A DNA stretch of 64,000 bases, from assembly GCF_900141735.1 (NCBI RefSeq), contig NZ_FQYO01000005.1, forward strand, positions 242,711-306,710, given 5' to 3'. The notes under the pieces were generated by a model. The model ran no database searches. It had not been told where the DNA came from and worked only from the letters and a program-made list of their open reading frames with translations. The position numbers and the translations under genes were made by a program. Source of the DNA: Wenxinia saemankumensis. Its GTDB lineage: Bacteria; Pseudomonadota; Alphaproteobacteria; Rhodobacterales; Rhodobacteraceae. Below are positions 54,756-64,000 of this stretch, in pieces (the first letter of the stretch is position 1; the number at the start of each line of letters is the position of its first letter).

Positions 54756-55799
54756 GTGAGCGCCCCCCGCGTCTATCTCGATCACAACGCCACGGCGCCG
54801 CTGCGGCCGGAGGCGCGCGCCGCGATGGCGGCGGCGATGGACGTCGCGGGCAACCCGTCCTCGGTCCATGCCGAGGGGCGGGCCGCGAAGGCGCTGGTCG
54901 AGCGGGTGCGCGCGCAGGTGGCCGAGGCGACGGGAGCGGGCGAGGCGGACATCGTCCTCACCTCGGGCGCGACCGAGGGCGCGGCCCTCGCGCTGGCGGG
55001 GCGGGGCCTCGTCGGGGCGCCGATCGAGCACGATGCCGTGGCGGGCTGGATCGAGCCGGCGCTGGCGGTCGGGACGGACGGGCGGGTGCGGGTGGAGGCG
55101 CCCGAGCGGTCGACCCTGCAGCTGGCCAATTCGGAGACCGGGATCGTGCAGGACCTGCCCGCGGGCCTCGCCGCGTCGGACGTGACGCAGGGGATCGGGC
55201 GGCTGCCCTTCTCGTACCAGTGGTCGGGGATCGGCATGGCGATCCTGTCGGCGCACAAGTTCGGCGGGCCGAAGGGCGCGGGCGCCCTGATCCTGCCCCG
55301 GGGGGCCGAGCTGGACGCGCGCCAGCGCGGCGGGGGCCAGGAGATGGGCCGCCGGTCGGGGACCGAGAACGTGATCGGCCTGGCCGGGATGGGCGCCGCG
55401 ATCGAGGCGGCGATGCGGGACCTCGCGGACGGGGTGTGGGAGCGGGTGGCGGGCCTGCGCGACCTGCTGGAGGGGGCCATTGCGAGCGACGCGCCCGACA
55501 CTACCTTCGTGGGGAAGGGCGGGGCGCGACTGCCGAACACCACGATGATGGTCACCCCCGGCTGGAAGGGCGAGACGCAGGTGATGGGGATGGACCTCGC
55601 CGGGTTCGCCGTCTCCGCCGGGTCCGCCTGCTCCAGCGGCAAGGTGCGCCGCAGCCCCGTGCTCGAGGCGCTGGGTATCGAGGCGGCCGATTGCGGGCTG
55701 CGCGTCTCGCTGGGGCCGGAGACGACCGAAGAGGACATCATGCGTTTCGCCGAGGCGTGGGGCGCGAAGAGGAAACGGCTACGCCCGCGCGCGGCCTGA
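54756..55799 (+). CDS. Cysteine desulfurase, NifS/IscS-like
   Basis: 347-residue class V PLP enzyme releasing sulfur from cysteine. [14 protein letters not shown] near the start, the PLP lysine in [13 protein letters not shown] near residue 170, and the reactive-Cys loop [18 protein letters not shown] near 290. This is the NifS/IscS subgroup, shorter than usual (about 400), and distinct from the SufS-type enzyme at the end of the same operon. It starts at GTG 54756 with GGGGAGG before it. Confidence 0.9.
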   Translation: MSAPRVYLDHNATAPLRPEARAAMAAAMDVAGNPSSVHAEGRAAKALVERVRAQVAEATGAGEADIVLTSGATEGAALALAGRGLVGAPIEHDAVAGWIEPALAVGTDGRVRVEAPERSTLQLANSETGIVQDLPAGLAASDVTQGIGRLPFSYQWSGIGMAILSAHKFGGPKGAGALILPRGAELDARQRGGGQEMGRRSGTENVIGLAGMGAAIEAAMRDLADGVWERVAGLRDLLEGAIASDAPDTTFVGKGGARLPNTTMMVTPGWKGETQVMGMDLAGFAVSAGSACSSGKVRRSPVLEALGIEAADCGLRVSLGPETTEEDIMRFAEAWGAKRKRLRPRAA

Positions 55800-55821
55800 A
55801 CCAGACGAGAGGGGAACGGCG

Positions 55822-57423
55822 ATGAGCACGTTCGAGACCGAAGCTAAAGAGAATGCGGCCCGGGTCAAGGAAGGCGTCGACCGCGAGACGGTGGACGCCG
55901 TCACCTCGCTCGCCGGGACCTACAAGCACGGCTGGTCCACCGAGATCGAGATGGACTACGCGCCGAAGGGGCTGAGCGCTGACATCGTCCGCCTGATCAG
56001 CGCCAAGAACGACGAGCCCGACTGGATGACCGAGTGGCGGCTGAAGGCCTTCGAGCGCTGGACCGCGCTGGAGGAGCCGGACTGGGCGATGGTCGACTAC
56101 CCGGACATCGATTTCCAGGACCAGTACTACTACGCCCGGCCGAAAAGCTTCGACAAGAAGCCCAAGAGCCTGGACGAGGTCGATCCCAAGCTGCTGGAGA
56201 CCTACCAGAAGCTCGGCATTCCTCTGAAGGAGCAGATGATCCTCGCCGGGGTGGAGGGCGCCGAGCAGCCCGCCACGCCCGAGGACAACTCGACCCGCGT
56301 CGCGGGCGAGGCGCCGGACGCCACCGAGGATCCGGGCGGCAGCCGCAAGGTCGCGGTCGACGCGGTCTTCGACAGCGTCTCGGTCGGGACGACCTTCAAG
56401 AAGGAGCTGGCCAAGGCCGGCGTCATCTTCTGCTCGATCTCGGAGGCGATCCGCGAGCATCCCGAGCTGGTGAGGAAGTATCTCGGCAGCGTCGTGCCCG
56501 CCTCGGACAACTTCTACGCGACGCTCAACAGCGCCGTCTTCTCGGACGGGTCCTTTGTCTACGTCCCGCCCGGCGTGCGCTGCCCGATGGAGCTGAGCAC
56601 CTATTTCCGCATCAATGCGGAGAATACCGGCCAGTTCGAGCGGACGCTCATCATCGCGGACAAGGGCAGCTACGTCTCCTATCTCGAGGGCTGCACCGCG
56701 CCGCAGCGCGACACCGCGCAGCTGCATGCGGCGGTCGTCGAGATCGTCGTCGAGGAAGACGCCGAGGTGAAGTATTCCACCGTCCAGAACTGGTTCCCGG
56801 GCGACGAGCAGGGGCGGGGCGGCATCTACAACTTCGTCACCAAGCGCGCGGATTGCCGGGGCGACCGGTCGAAGGTGATGTGGACGCAGGTCGAGACGGG
56901 CTCGGCCGTGACCTGGAAATACCCGTCCTGCATCCTGCGGGGCGACGACAGCCAGGGCGAGTTCTACTCGATCGCGATCACCAACAACCATCAGCAGGCC
57001 GATACCGGCACCAAGATGACCCATCTGGGCAAGCGCACCAAGTCGCGCATTGTGTCCAAGGGGATCAGCGCCGGGCTGGCGCAGAACACCTATCGCGGGC
57101 TCGTCTCGATCCACCCCAGGGCGGTGGACAGCCGGAACTACACGCAATGCGACAGCCTGCTGATCGGGTCGGACTGCGGGGCGCACACGGTCCCCTATAT
57201 CGAGGTGAAGAACAATTCGAGCCGGGTGGAGCACGAGGCGACGACCTCGAAGGTCGACGACGACCAGATGTTCTACTGCCAGTCCCGCGGCATGGACGAG
57301 GAGGAGGCCGTGGCCCTCATCGTCAACGGCTTCTGCAAGGACGTGCTGCAGGCCCTGCCGATGGAATTCGCGATGGAGGCGCAGGCGCTGGTCGCGATCA
57401 GCCTCGAGGGGTCGGTGGGTTGA
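55822..57423 (+). CDS. sufB: Fe-S cluster assembly scaffold SufB
   Basis: SufB, 533 residues, the scaffold on which SufBC2D builds a [4Fe-4S] cluster. Typical parts are [13 protein letters not shown] near residue 95, [21 protein letters not shown] near 245, [23 protein letters not shown] near 290 and [15 protein letters not shown] with the C-terminal Cys region. About 25-30 extra residues rich in Glu, Asp and Pro lie near 148-175, in front of [14 protein letters not shown]. The stop overlaps the next TTG start. Confidence 0.96.
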   Translation: MSTFETEAKENAARVKEGVDRETVDAVTSLAGTYKHGWSTEIEMDYAPKGLSADIVRLISAKNDEPDWMTEWRLKAFERWTALEEPDWAMVDYPDIDFQDQYYYARPKSFDKKPKSLDEVDPKLLETYQKLGIPLKEQMILAGVEGAEQPATPEDNSTRVAGEAPDATEDPGGSRKVAVDAVFDSVSVGTTFKKELAKAGVIFCSISEAIREHPELVRKYLGSVVPASDNFYATLNSAVFSDGSFVYVPPGVRCPMELSTYFRINAENTGQFERTLIIADKGSYVSYLEGCTAPQRDTAQLHAAVVEIVVEEDAEVKYSTVQNWFPGDEQGRGGIYNFVTKRADCRGDRSKVMWTQVETGSAVTWKYPSCILRGDDSQGEFYSIAITNNHQQADTGTKMTHLGKRTKSRIVSKGISAGLAQNTYRGLVSIHPRAVDSRNYTQCDSLLIGSDCGAHTVPYIEVKNNSSRVEHEATTSKVDDDQMFYCQSRGMDEEEAVALIVNGFCKDVLQALPMEFAMEAQALVAISLEGSVG

Positions 57424-57641
57424 CCTGGGGCCAGGCCTTCCGCGCGACGGGGCGGAGCGCGGCGTTCTTCGCCGTGGCCTATTTCGTCCTGACGGCGCTG
57501 CTCGACCTGTGGCTGGTCGGCGCGGTCGACTGGGCCGAGCAGGCCGTCTCGACGGTGATCGTGGTGCCGATCTACTGGGCCGTGATCGCCTGGATGGCCC
57601 GGCGCCGGGCGGGGCCCGGCCCGGGCGGGGAGGGCCGATGA
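57420..57641 (+). CDS. Small two-helix membrane protein
   Basis: 73 residues starting at TTG 57420, which overlaps the sufB stop (TTGA). Two hydrophobic helices ([21 protein letters not shown] and [18 protein letters not shown]) and a basic tail. The 4-bp overlap supports translational coupling; no other start fits. Unknown family. Confidence 0.6.
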   Translation: MTWGQAFRATGRSAAFFAVAYFVLTALLDLWLVGAVDWAEQAVSTVIVVPIYWAVIAWMARRRAGPGPGGEGR

Positions 57642-57647
57642 TCCATC

Positions 57648-57989
57648 ATGACCTCCGCCGCGATGCTTCCGATCCTGCTGCTGATCGCCTCCAACGTCTT
57701 CATGACGGTGGCGTGGTACGGGCATCTGCGGTTTCCGGCCGCGCCGCTCGCCCTCGTCGTGATGGCGAGCTGGGGGATCGCGTTCTTCGAGTACTGGCTG
57801 GCCGTGCCGGCGAACCGGATCGGCTACGGCACCTATTCGGCGGCGCAGCTCAAGACCATCCAGGAGGTCGTGACGCTGACCGTGTTCGTCGGCTTCTCGG
57901 CCCTGGTGCTGGGCGAGATGCCGACCTGGCGGACGGGGCTGGGCTTCGCCTTCATCGCGGCGGGGGCCGCGCTGATCTTCCGGGGCTGA
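57648..57989 (+). CDS. DMT family protein (DUF486)
   Basis: 113-residue four-helix membrane protein of the DUF486 family, related to small drug/metabolite transporters. Features: [52 protein letters not shown], and [15 protein letters not shown] at the end. Function unknown. 7 bp after the preceding small gene, 17 bp before the YbjQ gene. Confidence 0.88.
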   Translation: MTSAAMLPILLLIASNVFMTVAWYGHLRFPAAPLALVVMASWGIAFFEYWLAVPANRIGYGTYSAAQLKTIQEVVTLTVFVGFSALVLGEMPTWRTGLGFAFIAAGAALIFRG

Positions 57990-58005
57990 GCGAGAGGAGA
58001 GAGAG

Positions 58006-58326
58006 ATGATCGTCACCACCACGCCCTCGGTCGAGGGGCGCCCGATCAGCGGCTACAAGGGGATCGTGACCGGCGAGGCCATTCTCGGCGCGAACGTCTT
58101 CCGCGATCTCTTCGCCGGGATCCGCGACATCGTCGGCGGTCGCTCGGGCGCCTACGAGCGCGCCCTGCAGGAGGCGCGCGAGACCGCCATCGCCGAGATG
58201 GAGGCCAATGCCGGCAAGCTGGGGGCCGACGCGGTGGTCGGGGTCGACCTCGACTACGAGGTGATCGGGCAGAACGGCTCGATGCTGATGGTCTCGGCCA
58301 GCGGGACGGCCGTCACCCTTGGCTGA
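58006..58326 (+). CDS. YbjQ family protein (UPF0145)
   Basis: 106-residue YbjQ/UPF0145 protein: [43 protein letters not shown], and [18 protein letters not shown] are characteristic. A pentameric heavy-metal-binding-like fold; function unsettled. GAGAGGAGAGAG precedes the ATG. Its last 8 bp overlap the next gene. Confidence 0.92.
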   Translation: MIVTTTPSVEGRPISGYKGIVTGEAILGANVFRDLFAGIRDIVGGRSGAYERALQEARETAIAEMEANAGKLGADAVVGVDLDYEVIGQNGSMLMVSASGTAVTLG

Positions 58327-58918
58327 GACGGCGGACCTGCCGGACCTGGAGCTGCGGCTGCCGGGCGACGAGGCCGCGTTGCTGCGCGAGGAATATTCCC
58401 GCGCGCGGTCGATCCTCGAATACGGCTGCGGCGGATCCACCGCCATTGCCGGCGCGGTCGAGGGGGCCTCGGTCTTCTCGGTCGAGAGCGACGAAGCCTG
58501 GATCGAGCGGATCGAGGACTGGTTCGCGGCCCATCCGCCGGCGGCGGAGGTGCATCTGCACCATGCCGATATCGGGCCTGTGACGAAATGGGGCCGGCCG
58601 GCGAACATGCGGACCGCCCGCCGGTTTCCGGGCTACGCCCTGTCGGTCTGGGACCGGCCGGATTTCGTGCAGCCCGACGTGGTGCTGGTCGACGGCCGGT
58701 TCCGCGCGGCCTGCCTGCTGGCGACGCTTTTCCGCACCCAGCGGGGCTGCACGCTGCTGTTCGACGATTATGTCGGGCGGCCGCATTATCACGGGGTCGA
58801 ACGCTTCGTCCGGCCCGAACGGATCGTCGGCCGCATGGCCCGGTTCGAGATCACGCCCATGAGCGTTCCCCCCGAGGATCTGCTCTGGGTCATCACGGAA
58901 TTCGTCAGGTGGCAGTGA
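58319..58918 (+). CDS. SAM-dependent methyltransferase-like protein
   Basis: 199 residues starting at TTG 58319 inside the YbjQ gene. [12 protein letters not shown] near residue 35 looks like a glycine-rich SAM-binding loop, [13 protein letters not shown] follows it, and [16 protein letters not shown] with [15 protein letters not shown] marks the second half. This is the kind of protein often annotated as O-methyltransferase-like in alphaproteobacteria; the substrate is unknown. Confidence 0.72.
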   Translation: MAETADLPDLELRLPGDEAALLREEYSRARSILEYGCGGSTAIAGAVEGASVFSVESDEAWIERIEDWFAAHPPAAEVHLHHADIGPVTKWGRPANMRTARRFPGYALSVWDRPDFVQPDVVLVDGRFRAACLLATLFRTQRGCTLLFDDYVGRPHYHGVERFVRPERIVGRMARFEITPMSVPPEDLLWVITEFVRWQ

Positions 58919-58943
58919 CCGCCTGCAGAGAAGGAGAAGACAG

Positions 58944-59698
<755 letters not shown>

Positions 59699-59699
<1 letters not shown>

Positions 59700-61012
59700 T
59701 GCGGCTAGCTCCGAACTTCGCGAAACCGAGCCAGGCGCGCACCGACGCGACCGAGGCGCGGCTGTCCGGCCTGGCGCTGCCCGAGAGCGGCGCCTGGGGC
59801 CGGGCCGCGCGTCAGGACGCGCTGGACCGTCTGCGGGAAATGGGGCTGCCCCAGCCCCGCGACGAATACTGGCGGATGACCAATCCCCGGCCGCTGAACG
59901 GCGCGCAGGCCGAGGCGGCCGACCTCATGGCCGACGACGAGGCGCCGATCTGGGGCGAGACCGGGGCGCTGCGGATCGTGTTCCGCGACGGTGTGTTCGA
60001 TGCGGCGGCCTCGGATGATCTTTCCGCGATTGAGGGCGTGCGGATCGAGCGCCTCGCCGACGCGATGGCGGGCGACATCCACTGGGCCAAGGATCTCTAC
60101 GGCGCGCTCGAATCGCGCGGCCAGTCGCCCGTTCCGCGACCCTTCGCGGCGCTCAACACCGCGACGGCCACGGACGGCGTGGTGATCGACGCGACCGCCG
60201 CCGCCAGCCGCGCCATCCGCGTCGTCTACGAACGGTCGGACGAGGGCGCCGACCCGGTGCTGCACAGCCTCGTCCGGGTCGCCCCCGGCGCCGAGGTCAC
60301 GCTGCTCGAAAGCGGCGCGGGCGGGGCGCGGATCAACACCGTGCTCGAGGCCGACATCGCGGATGGCGGACGCTTCCACCATGTCCGGATGCAGGGCCGC
60401 GATCCCGGCCGGCGCGCGGTCACCCATTCCTTCGCCCGGCTCGGCGCCGAGGCCGCGTTCAAGAGCTTCACGCTCACCATGAACGGCTTCCTCACCCGCA
60501 ACGAGCAGGTCGTGGAATTCACCGGCGACGACGCGATTGCCCATGTCGCGGGCGCCTGCGTGGGCGACGGCCGGGACTTCCACCACGACGATACCGTCTT
60601 CGTCACCCATGACGCCCTGCGCTGCGAGAGCCGTCAGGTCTTCAAGAAGGTGCTGAAGAACGGCGCGACCGGCGTCTTCCAGGGCAAGATCCTGGTGAAG
60701 GCGGGCGCGCAGAAGACCGACGGCTACCAGATCAGCCAGTCGCTGCTTCTGGACGACGACAGCCAGTTCCTCGCCAAGCCCGAGCTCGAGATCTATGCCG
60801 ACGACGTGGCCTGCAGCCACGGCTCCACCACCGGCGCGATCGACCCGACGGCGCTGTTCTACCTGCGCTCGCGCGGGGTGCCTGAGGCGGAGGCGCAGGA
60901 CCTTATGGTCCTCGCCTTCCTCGCCGAGGCGCTGGAGGAGATCGAGGACGGCGACCTCGCCGAGGAGCTGCGCGTCCGGCTCGAAGGCTGGCTCGCGCGG
61001 CGGGCCGGCTAG
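59699..61012 (+). CDS. sufD: Fe-S assembly protein SufD
   Basis: SufD, 437 residues, the SufB paralogue that completes SufBC2D. The N-terminal helical part (MRLAPNFAKPSQARTDATE) is followed by the SufB/D beta-helix core with GDGRDFHHDDTVFVTHDALRCESRQVFKKVL and GKILVKAGAQKTDGYQISQSLLL, and SHGSTTGAIDPTALFYLRSRGV near the C terminus (the His important for Fe entry in E. coli SufD). The start overlaps sufC by one base. Confidence 0.96.
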
Positions 61013-61016
61013 GACC

Positions 61017-61553
61017 TTGGCCGTCACGACCGACATCGCCCGCACCTACCGCGCCCCGCGCGGCGTGGTCCGGTCCATCCTGAACCGGTCCCCGCGCGAG
61101 GGCGTGGCGCTGGCCTTCCTGATGATCGGCTGCGCGCTGGTCTTCGTCGGCCAATGGCCGCGCCTCTCGCGCGAGGGGCTGGAGGCCGCGCGGGCGCTGG
61201 TCGCGTCGGGACAGGCGGGCGGGGTCGAGGCGCTGGCGCGGGACGAGACCGCGCGCCTCATGGCCTACGAGGCGCTGGGCTGGCTCTTCGTCTGGCCGCT
61301 GTTTCTCTATCTCGTCGCCGGGATCTCGTATCTGGCGCTGCGGCGCGTGCTGCCGGCGCTGACCGGCCTCGGCGCGCGGGTGGCCCTGTTCTGGGCGGTG
61401 CTCGCGGCCGCGCCGCTGGCGCTGCTCTTCGGACTGACGCGGGGCATCGTGGGCGAGGGGCCGGCGGCGGCGATCACCGGCGCGCTCTGGCTGGTCGCGT
61501 TGCTCTGGTTCTGGATCGCCGGCCTTCGCGCGGCGGGGGCCCGCCGTGGCTAA
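61017..61553 (+). CDS. Yip1-like membrane protein
   Basis: 178 residues with four or five hydrophobic helices (LAFLMIGCALVFVGQW, LFVWPLFLYLVAGISYLAL, ALFWAVLAAAPLALLFGL, ALWLVALLWFWIAGL). The N-terminal segment RGVVRSILNRSPREGVAL and the overall layout match bacterial Yip1-family proteins. The start is TTG 61017 with AGGA before it; no ATG fits. Placed directly after sufD. Function in Fe-S assembly is not known. Confidence 0.75.
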   Translation: MAVTTDIARTYRAPRGVVRSILNRSPREGVALAFLMIGCALVFVGQWPRLSREGLEAARALVASGQAGGVEALARDETARLMAYEALGWLFVWPLFLYLVAGISYLALRRVLPALTGLGARVALFWAVLAAAPLALLFGLTRGIVGEGPAAAITGALWLVALLWFWIAGLRAAGARRG

Positions 61554-62142
61554 TCCGCTTGGCGCCGCGATCGGCCTGTCGCTCACCGATCCGCGCCGCG
61601 CGGCGGCGGCGATCCTGGCGCTGCGCCTGCCGCGCCCGGTCCTCGTCGAGGCGCTCATCCTCGTCACCGCGCTCGGCACGCTGGCGGCGCTGCTCGGCTC
61701 CGCGGAGATGCAGATCGTCCTGCCGCTGGGCGAGACGGGCGCGCTCGTCTTCAGCCCGTTCCTCTACGCGCTGCTGCTCGGCTCGGCGCTGACCGTCACC
61801 GCCCTCGCCATCGATCTCGTCGGCCGCATGATGGGCGGGGCGGGGAAGTTCGCGGATGCGCTCGCCCTCGTCGTCTGGATCGAGGTGCTGGCCCTCGTCG
61901 TGCGGCTGGCCCAGATGGCGGCCTTCCTCCTCTCGTCGCTGGTCGGGGCGATCGTCTCGATTGCCGGACTGGGTCTGCTGCTCTGGTGCCTCATCAACTT
62001 CGTCCGGGTCCTGCACGGTTTCGACGGGCCCGGCCGGGCCGCCGCCGTGCTGATCCTCTCCTTCCTCGGCATCGGCTTCGGGCTGAGCCTCATCCTCGCG
62101 CTGATCGGCGTGGGCGCCACCACAACGACAACGGGAGCCTGA
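61546..62142 (+). CDS. Yip1 family membrane protein
   Basis: 198 residues with five helices, starting at GTG 61546 within the preceding gene. It begins MANPLGAAIGLSLTDPRRAAAAILALRLPRPVLVEALIL and ends in a Thr-rich tail, resembling Yip1-domain proteins. It is a second, diverged copy of the kind of protein encoded before it. The sufS ATG lies 2 bp beyond the stop. Confidence 0.8.
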   Translation: MANPLGAAIGLSLTDPRRAAAAILALRLPRPVLVEALILVTALGTLAALLGSAEMQIVLPLGETGALVFSPFLYALLLGSALTVTALAIDLVGRMMGGAGKFADALALVVWIEVLALVVRLAQMAAFLLSSLVGAIVSIAGLGLLLWCLINFVRVLHGFDGPGRAAAVLILSFLGIGFGLSLILALIGVGATTTTTGA

Positions 62143-62143
62143 C

Positions 62144-63364
62144 ATGTACGATGTCGAAGCGATCCGCCGCGACTTCCCGATCCTCTCGCGCGAGGTCAAC
62201 GGCAAGCCGCTCGTCTATCTCGACAACGGCGCCTCGGCCCAGAAGCCGCAGGTGGTGATCGACGCGGTCACACGCGCCTATGCCGAGGAATACGCCAACG
62301 TCCATCGCGGCCTGCACACCCTCTCCACCATCGCGACCGAACGCTACGAGGGCGTGCGCGGGATCGTGGCGCGGTTCCTCGGCGCGAAGAGCGAGGAGGA
62401 GATCGTCTTCACCTCCGGCACGACCGAGGGGATCAACCTCGTCTCCTATGCCTGGGCCGCGCCCCGGATAGAGCCCGGCGACGAGATCGTGCTGTCCGTG
62501 CTCGAGCATCACGCGAACATCGTCCCCTGGCATTTCCTGCGCGAGCGTCAGGGCGCGGTGCTGAAATGGGTCGAATGCGACATGAACGGCGCGCTGGACA
62601 CCCAGGCCGTGATCGACGCGATCGGCCCCCGGACGAAGCTGGTCGCGATCACCCACCTGTCCAACGTCACCGGCACCGTCGTCGACGTCAAGGCGATCTG
62701 CGCCGCCGCCCGGGCGAAGGGCGTGCCGGTCCTCGTCGACGGTAGCCAGGCGGCGGTCCACATGCCCGTGAACGTGGGCGAGATCGGCTGCGACTTCTAT
62801 GCGGTGACGGGGCACAAGCTCTACGGGCCGAGCGGCTCCGGCGCGATCTGGATCGCTCCCGAGCGCCAGGCCGAGATGCGCCCCTTCCTGGGTGGCGGCG
62901 ACATGATCCGCGAGGTGGGACGAGAGACGATCACCTGGAACGATCCCCCGATGAAGTTCGAGGCCGGAACCCCCGGCATCGTCCAGACCATCGGCATGGG
63001 CGTCGCGCTCGACTACATGATGGGGCTGGGGATGGAGAACATCGCCGCCCACGAGCGCGACGTCGGCACCTACGCGCAGGAGCGGCTCGCCGGCCTCGAC
63101 TGGCTGCAGATCCAGGGCCGGGCCGAGGGGAAGGCCGCGATCTTCTCCTTCACGCTCGACGGGCCGGCCCATGCGCACGACATCTCCACCGTGCTCGACA
63201 AGAAGGGCATCGCGGTGCGGGCTGGCACCCATTGCGCCATGCCGCTGCTCGAGCATCTCGGCACCGGCGCCACCTGCCGCGCCTCGTTCGGCCTCTACAA
63301 CACCAGGGCCGAGGTCGACGCGCTCGTCGACGCGCTGGAGCTCTGCCACGATCTCTTCGCCTGA
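62144..63364 (+). CDS. sufS: Cysteine desulfurase SufS
   Basis: SufS-type desulfurase, 406 residues. YLDNGASAQKP near residue 26, VHRGLHTLS near 53, the PLP lysine in VTGHKLYGPSG near residue 225, and the persulfide Cys in RAGTHCAMPLLEHLG near 363. Delivers sulfur to SufB, usually through SufE, which is not in the window. The last gene of the operon; a 95-bp gap precedes tRNA-Arg. Confidence 0.96.
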   Translation: MYDVEAIRRDFPILSREVNGKPLVYLDNGASAQKPQVVIDAVTRAYAEEYANVHRGLHTLSTIATERYEGVRGIVARFLGAKSEEEIVFTSGTTEGINLVSYAWAAPRIEPGDEIVLSVLEHHANIVPWHFLRERQGAVLKWVECDMNGALDTQAVIDAIGPRTKLVAITHLSNVTGTVVDVKAICAAARAKGVPVLVDGSQAAVHMPVNVGEIGCDFYAVTGHKLYGPSGSGAIWIAPERQAEMRPFLGGGDMIREVGRETITWNDPPMKFEAGTPGIVQTIGMGVALDYMMGLGMENIAAHERDVGTYAQERLAGLDWLQIQGRAEGKAAIFSFTLDGPAHAHDISTVLDKKGIAVRAGTHCAMPLLEHLGTGATCRASFGLYNTRAEVDALVDALELCHDLFA

Positions 63365-63419
63365 GCGGACAGGGGCGGGCCGGTGGAAGGACCGAGGGGG
63401 CAGGGGCGCAGATCGGCGA

Positions 63420-63448
63420 TTGCACCCCCCGCCCGCCTTCGGTATGAG
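63420..63448 (+). promoter_or_regulatory. Promoter of tRNA-Arg
   Basis: TTGCAC (63420-63425) and TATGAG (63443-63448) are spaced 17 bp and lie 11 nt before the tRNA, a good fit to a sigma-70 promoter in this position. Confidence 0.6.
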
Positions 63449-63459
63449 GCCCCCCAGCG

Positions 63460-63536
<77 letters not shown>

Positions 63537-63553
63537 CTCCATCCGTTTGGTAG

Positions 63554-63581
63554 AAGCTTTTTTTGTCTTTTGACAAAGCTT
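63554..63581 (+). terminator. Imperfect T-rich hairpin after tRNA-Arg
   Basis: AAGCTTT and AAAGCTT, plus GTC and GAC, pair around a TTTT loop, with an extra TTTT bulge on the left. It could end the tRNA transcript. The sequence shifts to lower GC from here to the end of the window. Confidence 0.4.
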
Positions 63582-63622
63582 TGGCTGCAGGGCTGGGAAA
63601 TTAGAGCCTGGCCCATCATCGA

Positions 63623-63676
63623 TCTGCTACTCATTTTTCACCACATTCTGCTACCCGCACCCTCTTTCCGGTAGCA
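63623..63676. repeat. TCTGCTAC repeats, possible integrase arm sites
   Basis: TCTGCTAC occurs at 63623-63630 and 63647-63654 (24-bp period), and the complement of TGCTACC at 63670-63676. Repeats of this type between a tRNA and an integrase gene are typical arm-type integrase sites; no direct proof here. Confidence 0.45.
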
Positions 63677-63680
63677 CCCA

Positions 63681-63896
63681 TTGTCCTCCAGCCTCATCCG
63701 CCGTGGCCGAACTTGGTATCTGAAACGCCGTGTCCCTGCGCGGTTCGTTTCGGTCGAGTCGCGCCCCGTGATCTGGGAAAGCCTCAAGACCGACTTGCAG
63801 TCTGTGGCGATGCAGAAGGCTGAGCGGGTCTGGACGGGTTACCTCGAGGCTTGAGAGTCGCGGCTGGACGGGCGGGACGACGACGCCGAAGTCTGA
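63681..63896 (+). pseudogene. Truncated tyrosine integrase (N-terminal part) with internal stop
   Basis: The frame from TTG 63681 reads LIRRGRTWYLKRRVPARF and goes on with SLKTDLQSVAMQKAERVW, the N-terminal core-binding region of site-specific tyrosine recombinases common in Rhodobacteraceae. A TGA at 63852 interrupts it, after which the same frame continues ESRLDGRDDDAEV and stops at 63894. The expected Trp codon before ESRLDG is the likely site of the nonsense change. The catalytic domain is missing at this locus. A former integrase at a tRNA target. Confidence 0.75.
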
Positions 63897-63905
63897 TTCC
63901 GGGCC

Positions 63906-64000
63906 TGTGAACCGGCATGGAAAAGTGACCCCGTAGCGGGGTGATCGGCGTCCAAAAATGACCCCCTTACATCGGTGGCCATGATGCTCCTGGGGCAACC
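63906..64000. mobile_element. Probable insertion-sequence end (IS21-like), truncated by window edge
   Basis: TGTGAACCGGCATGG starts at 63906 with the 5'-TG usual at IS21-family ends. Two imperfect direct repeats follow, AAAAGTGACCCC (63921) and AAAAATGACCCC (63954), and a small perfect hairpin, ACCCCG-TAG-CGGGGT, at 63928-63942. Multiple terminal repeats like these are typical of that family. The transposase is outside the window, so the family is a guess. Confidence 0.5.

Overview
The window is very GC-rich chromosomal DNA from an alphaproteobacterium, most likely a member of the Rhodobacteraceae (Roseobacter/Rhodobacter group). The evidence is gene order and protein features: nrdR-ribD and ribE-ribB-ribH-nusB clusters, a suf operon led by an IscR with a degenerate cluster site, a DksA that has lost three of its four zinc cysteines, a GAAC-N7-GAAC SOS box before recA, and dense operons joined by 4-bp stop/start overlaps. 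Nearly all of the DNA is coding and most genes are core metabolism; no CRISPR array, intact prophage or defence island was found.

Layout. 1-5 kb: partial gene, SDR oxidoreductase, rmuC, yjbQ, nrdR, ribD. 5-9.6 kb: three capsule genes on the minus strand (kpsS, an OPX lipoprotein, kpsC) lying between ribD and ribE. 9.8-14.4 kb: ribE, a GHN-motif protein, ribB with a degenerate RibA-like tail, ribH, nusB and three small coupled membrane or basic proteins, followed by a run of 73 C residues. 14.7-19.3 kb: dksA, FAD monooxygenase, secreted protein, xthA, erpA, dgt. 19.8-27.4 kb: a CPA1 antiporter with a TrkA-type domain, argS, a SPOR protein, nagZ, scpA, scpB. 27.7-36.3 kb: long-form dCTP deaminase, class V aminotransferase, sugar dehydrogenase, transaldolase, a large Na+/H+ antiporter with a cyclic-nucleotide-type domain, and a sulfotransferase. 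36.6-41.5 kb: recA, alaS, DUF1330, MOSC. 41.7-51.5 kb: sdaA, an ICMT-like methyltransferase with a type III polyketide synthase, rpiA, typA, YitT, an EmrE-like pump, icd, DUF4112 and a 52-residue YqaE/Pmp3 protein. 51.5-54 kb: a tandem HD phosphohydrolase, two small proteins, an alpha/beta hydrolase. 54.2-63.4 kb: iscR and the suf Fe-S operon (two cysteine desulfurases, sufB, sufC, sufD) with six accessory genes. 63.46 kb to the end: tRNA-Arg(CCG), then lower-GC DNA holding integrase-type repeats, a stop-interrupted integrase fragment and what looks like an insertion-sequence end.

How the genes work together. The rib genes make riboflavin; GTP cyclohydrolase II must be encoded elsewhere because the RibA-like tail here lacks its zinc cysteines. 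The kps genes make and export the Kdo-linked lipid base of a capsule; the ABC transporter is not in the window. The suf genes build Fe-S clusters under IscR, whose promoter carries a palindrome over the -10 box; erpA at 17.7 kb would pass clusters to targets.

The best leads are the C73 tract, a recurrent module of a hairpin followed by a conserved 22-bp element that sits 3' of three unrelated genes, the antiporter with SOS1-like architecture, the PKS-methyltransferase pair, the pair of Yip1 genes inside the suf operon, and the tRNA-linked island remnant at the right edge.
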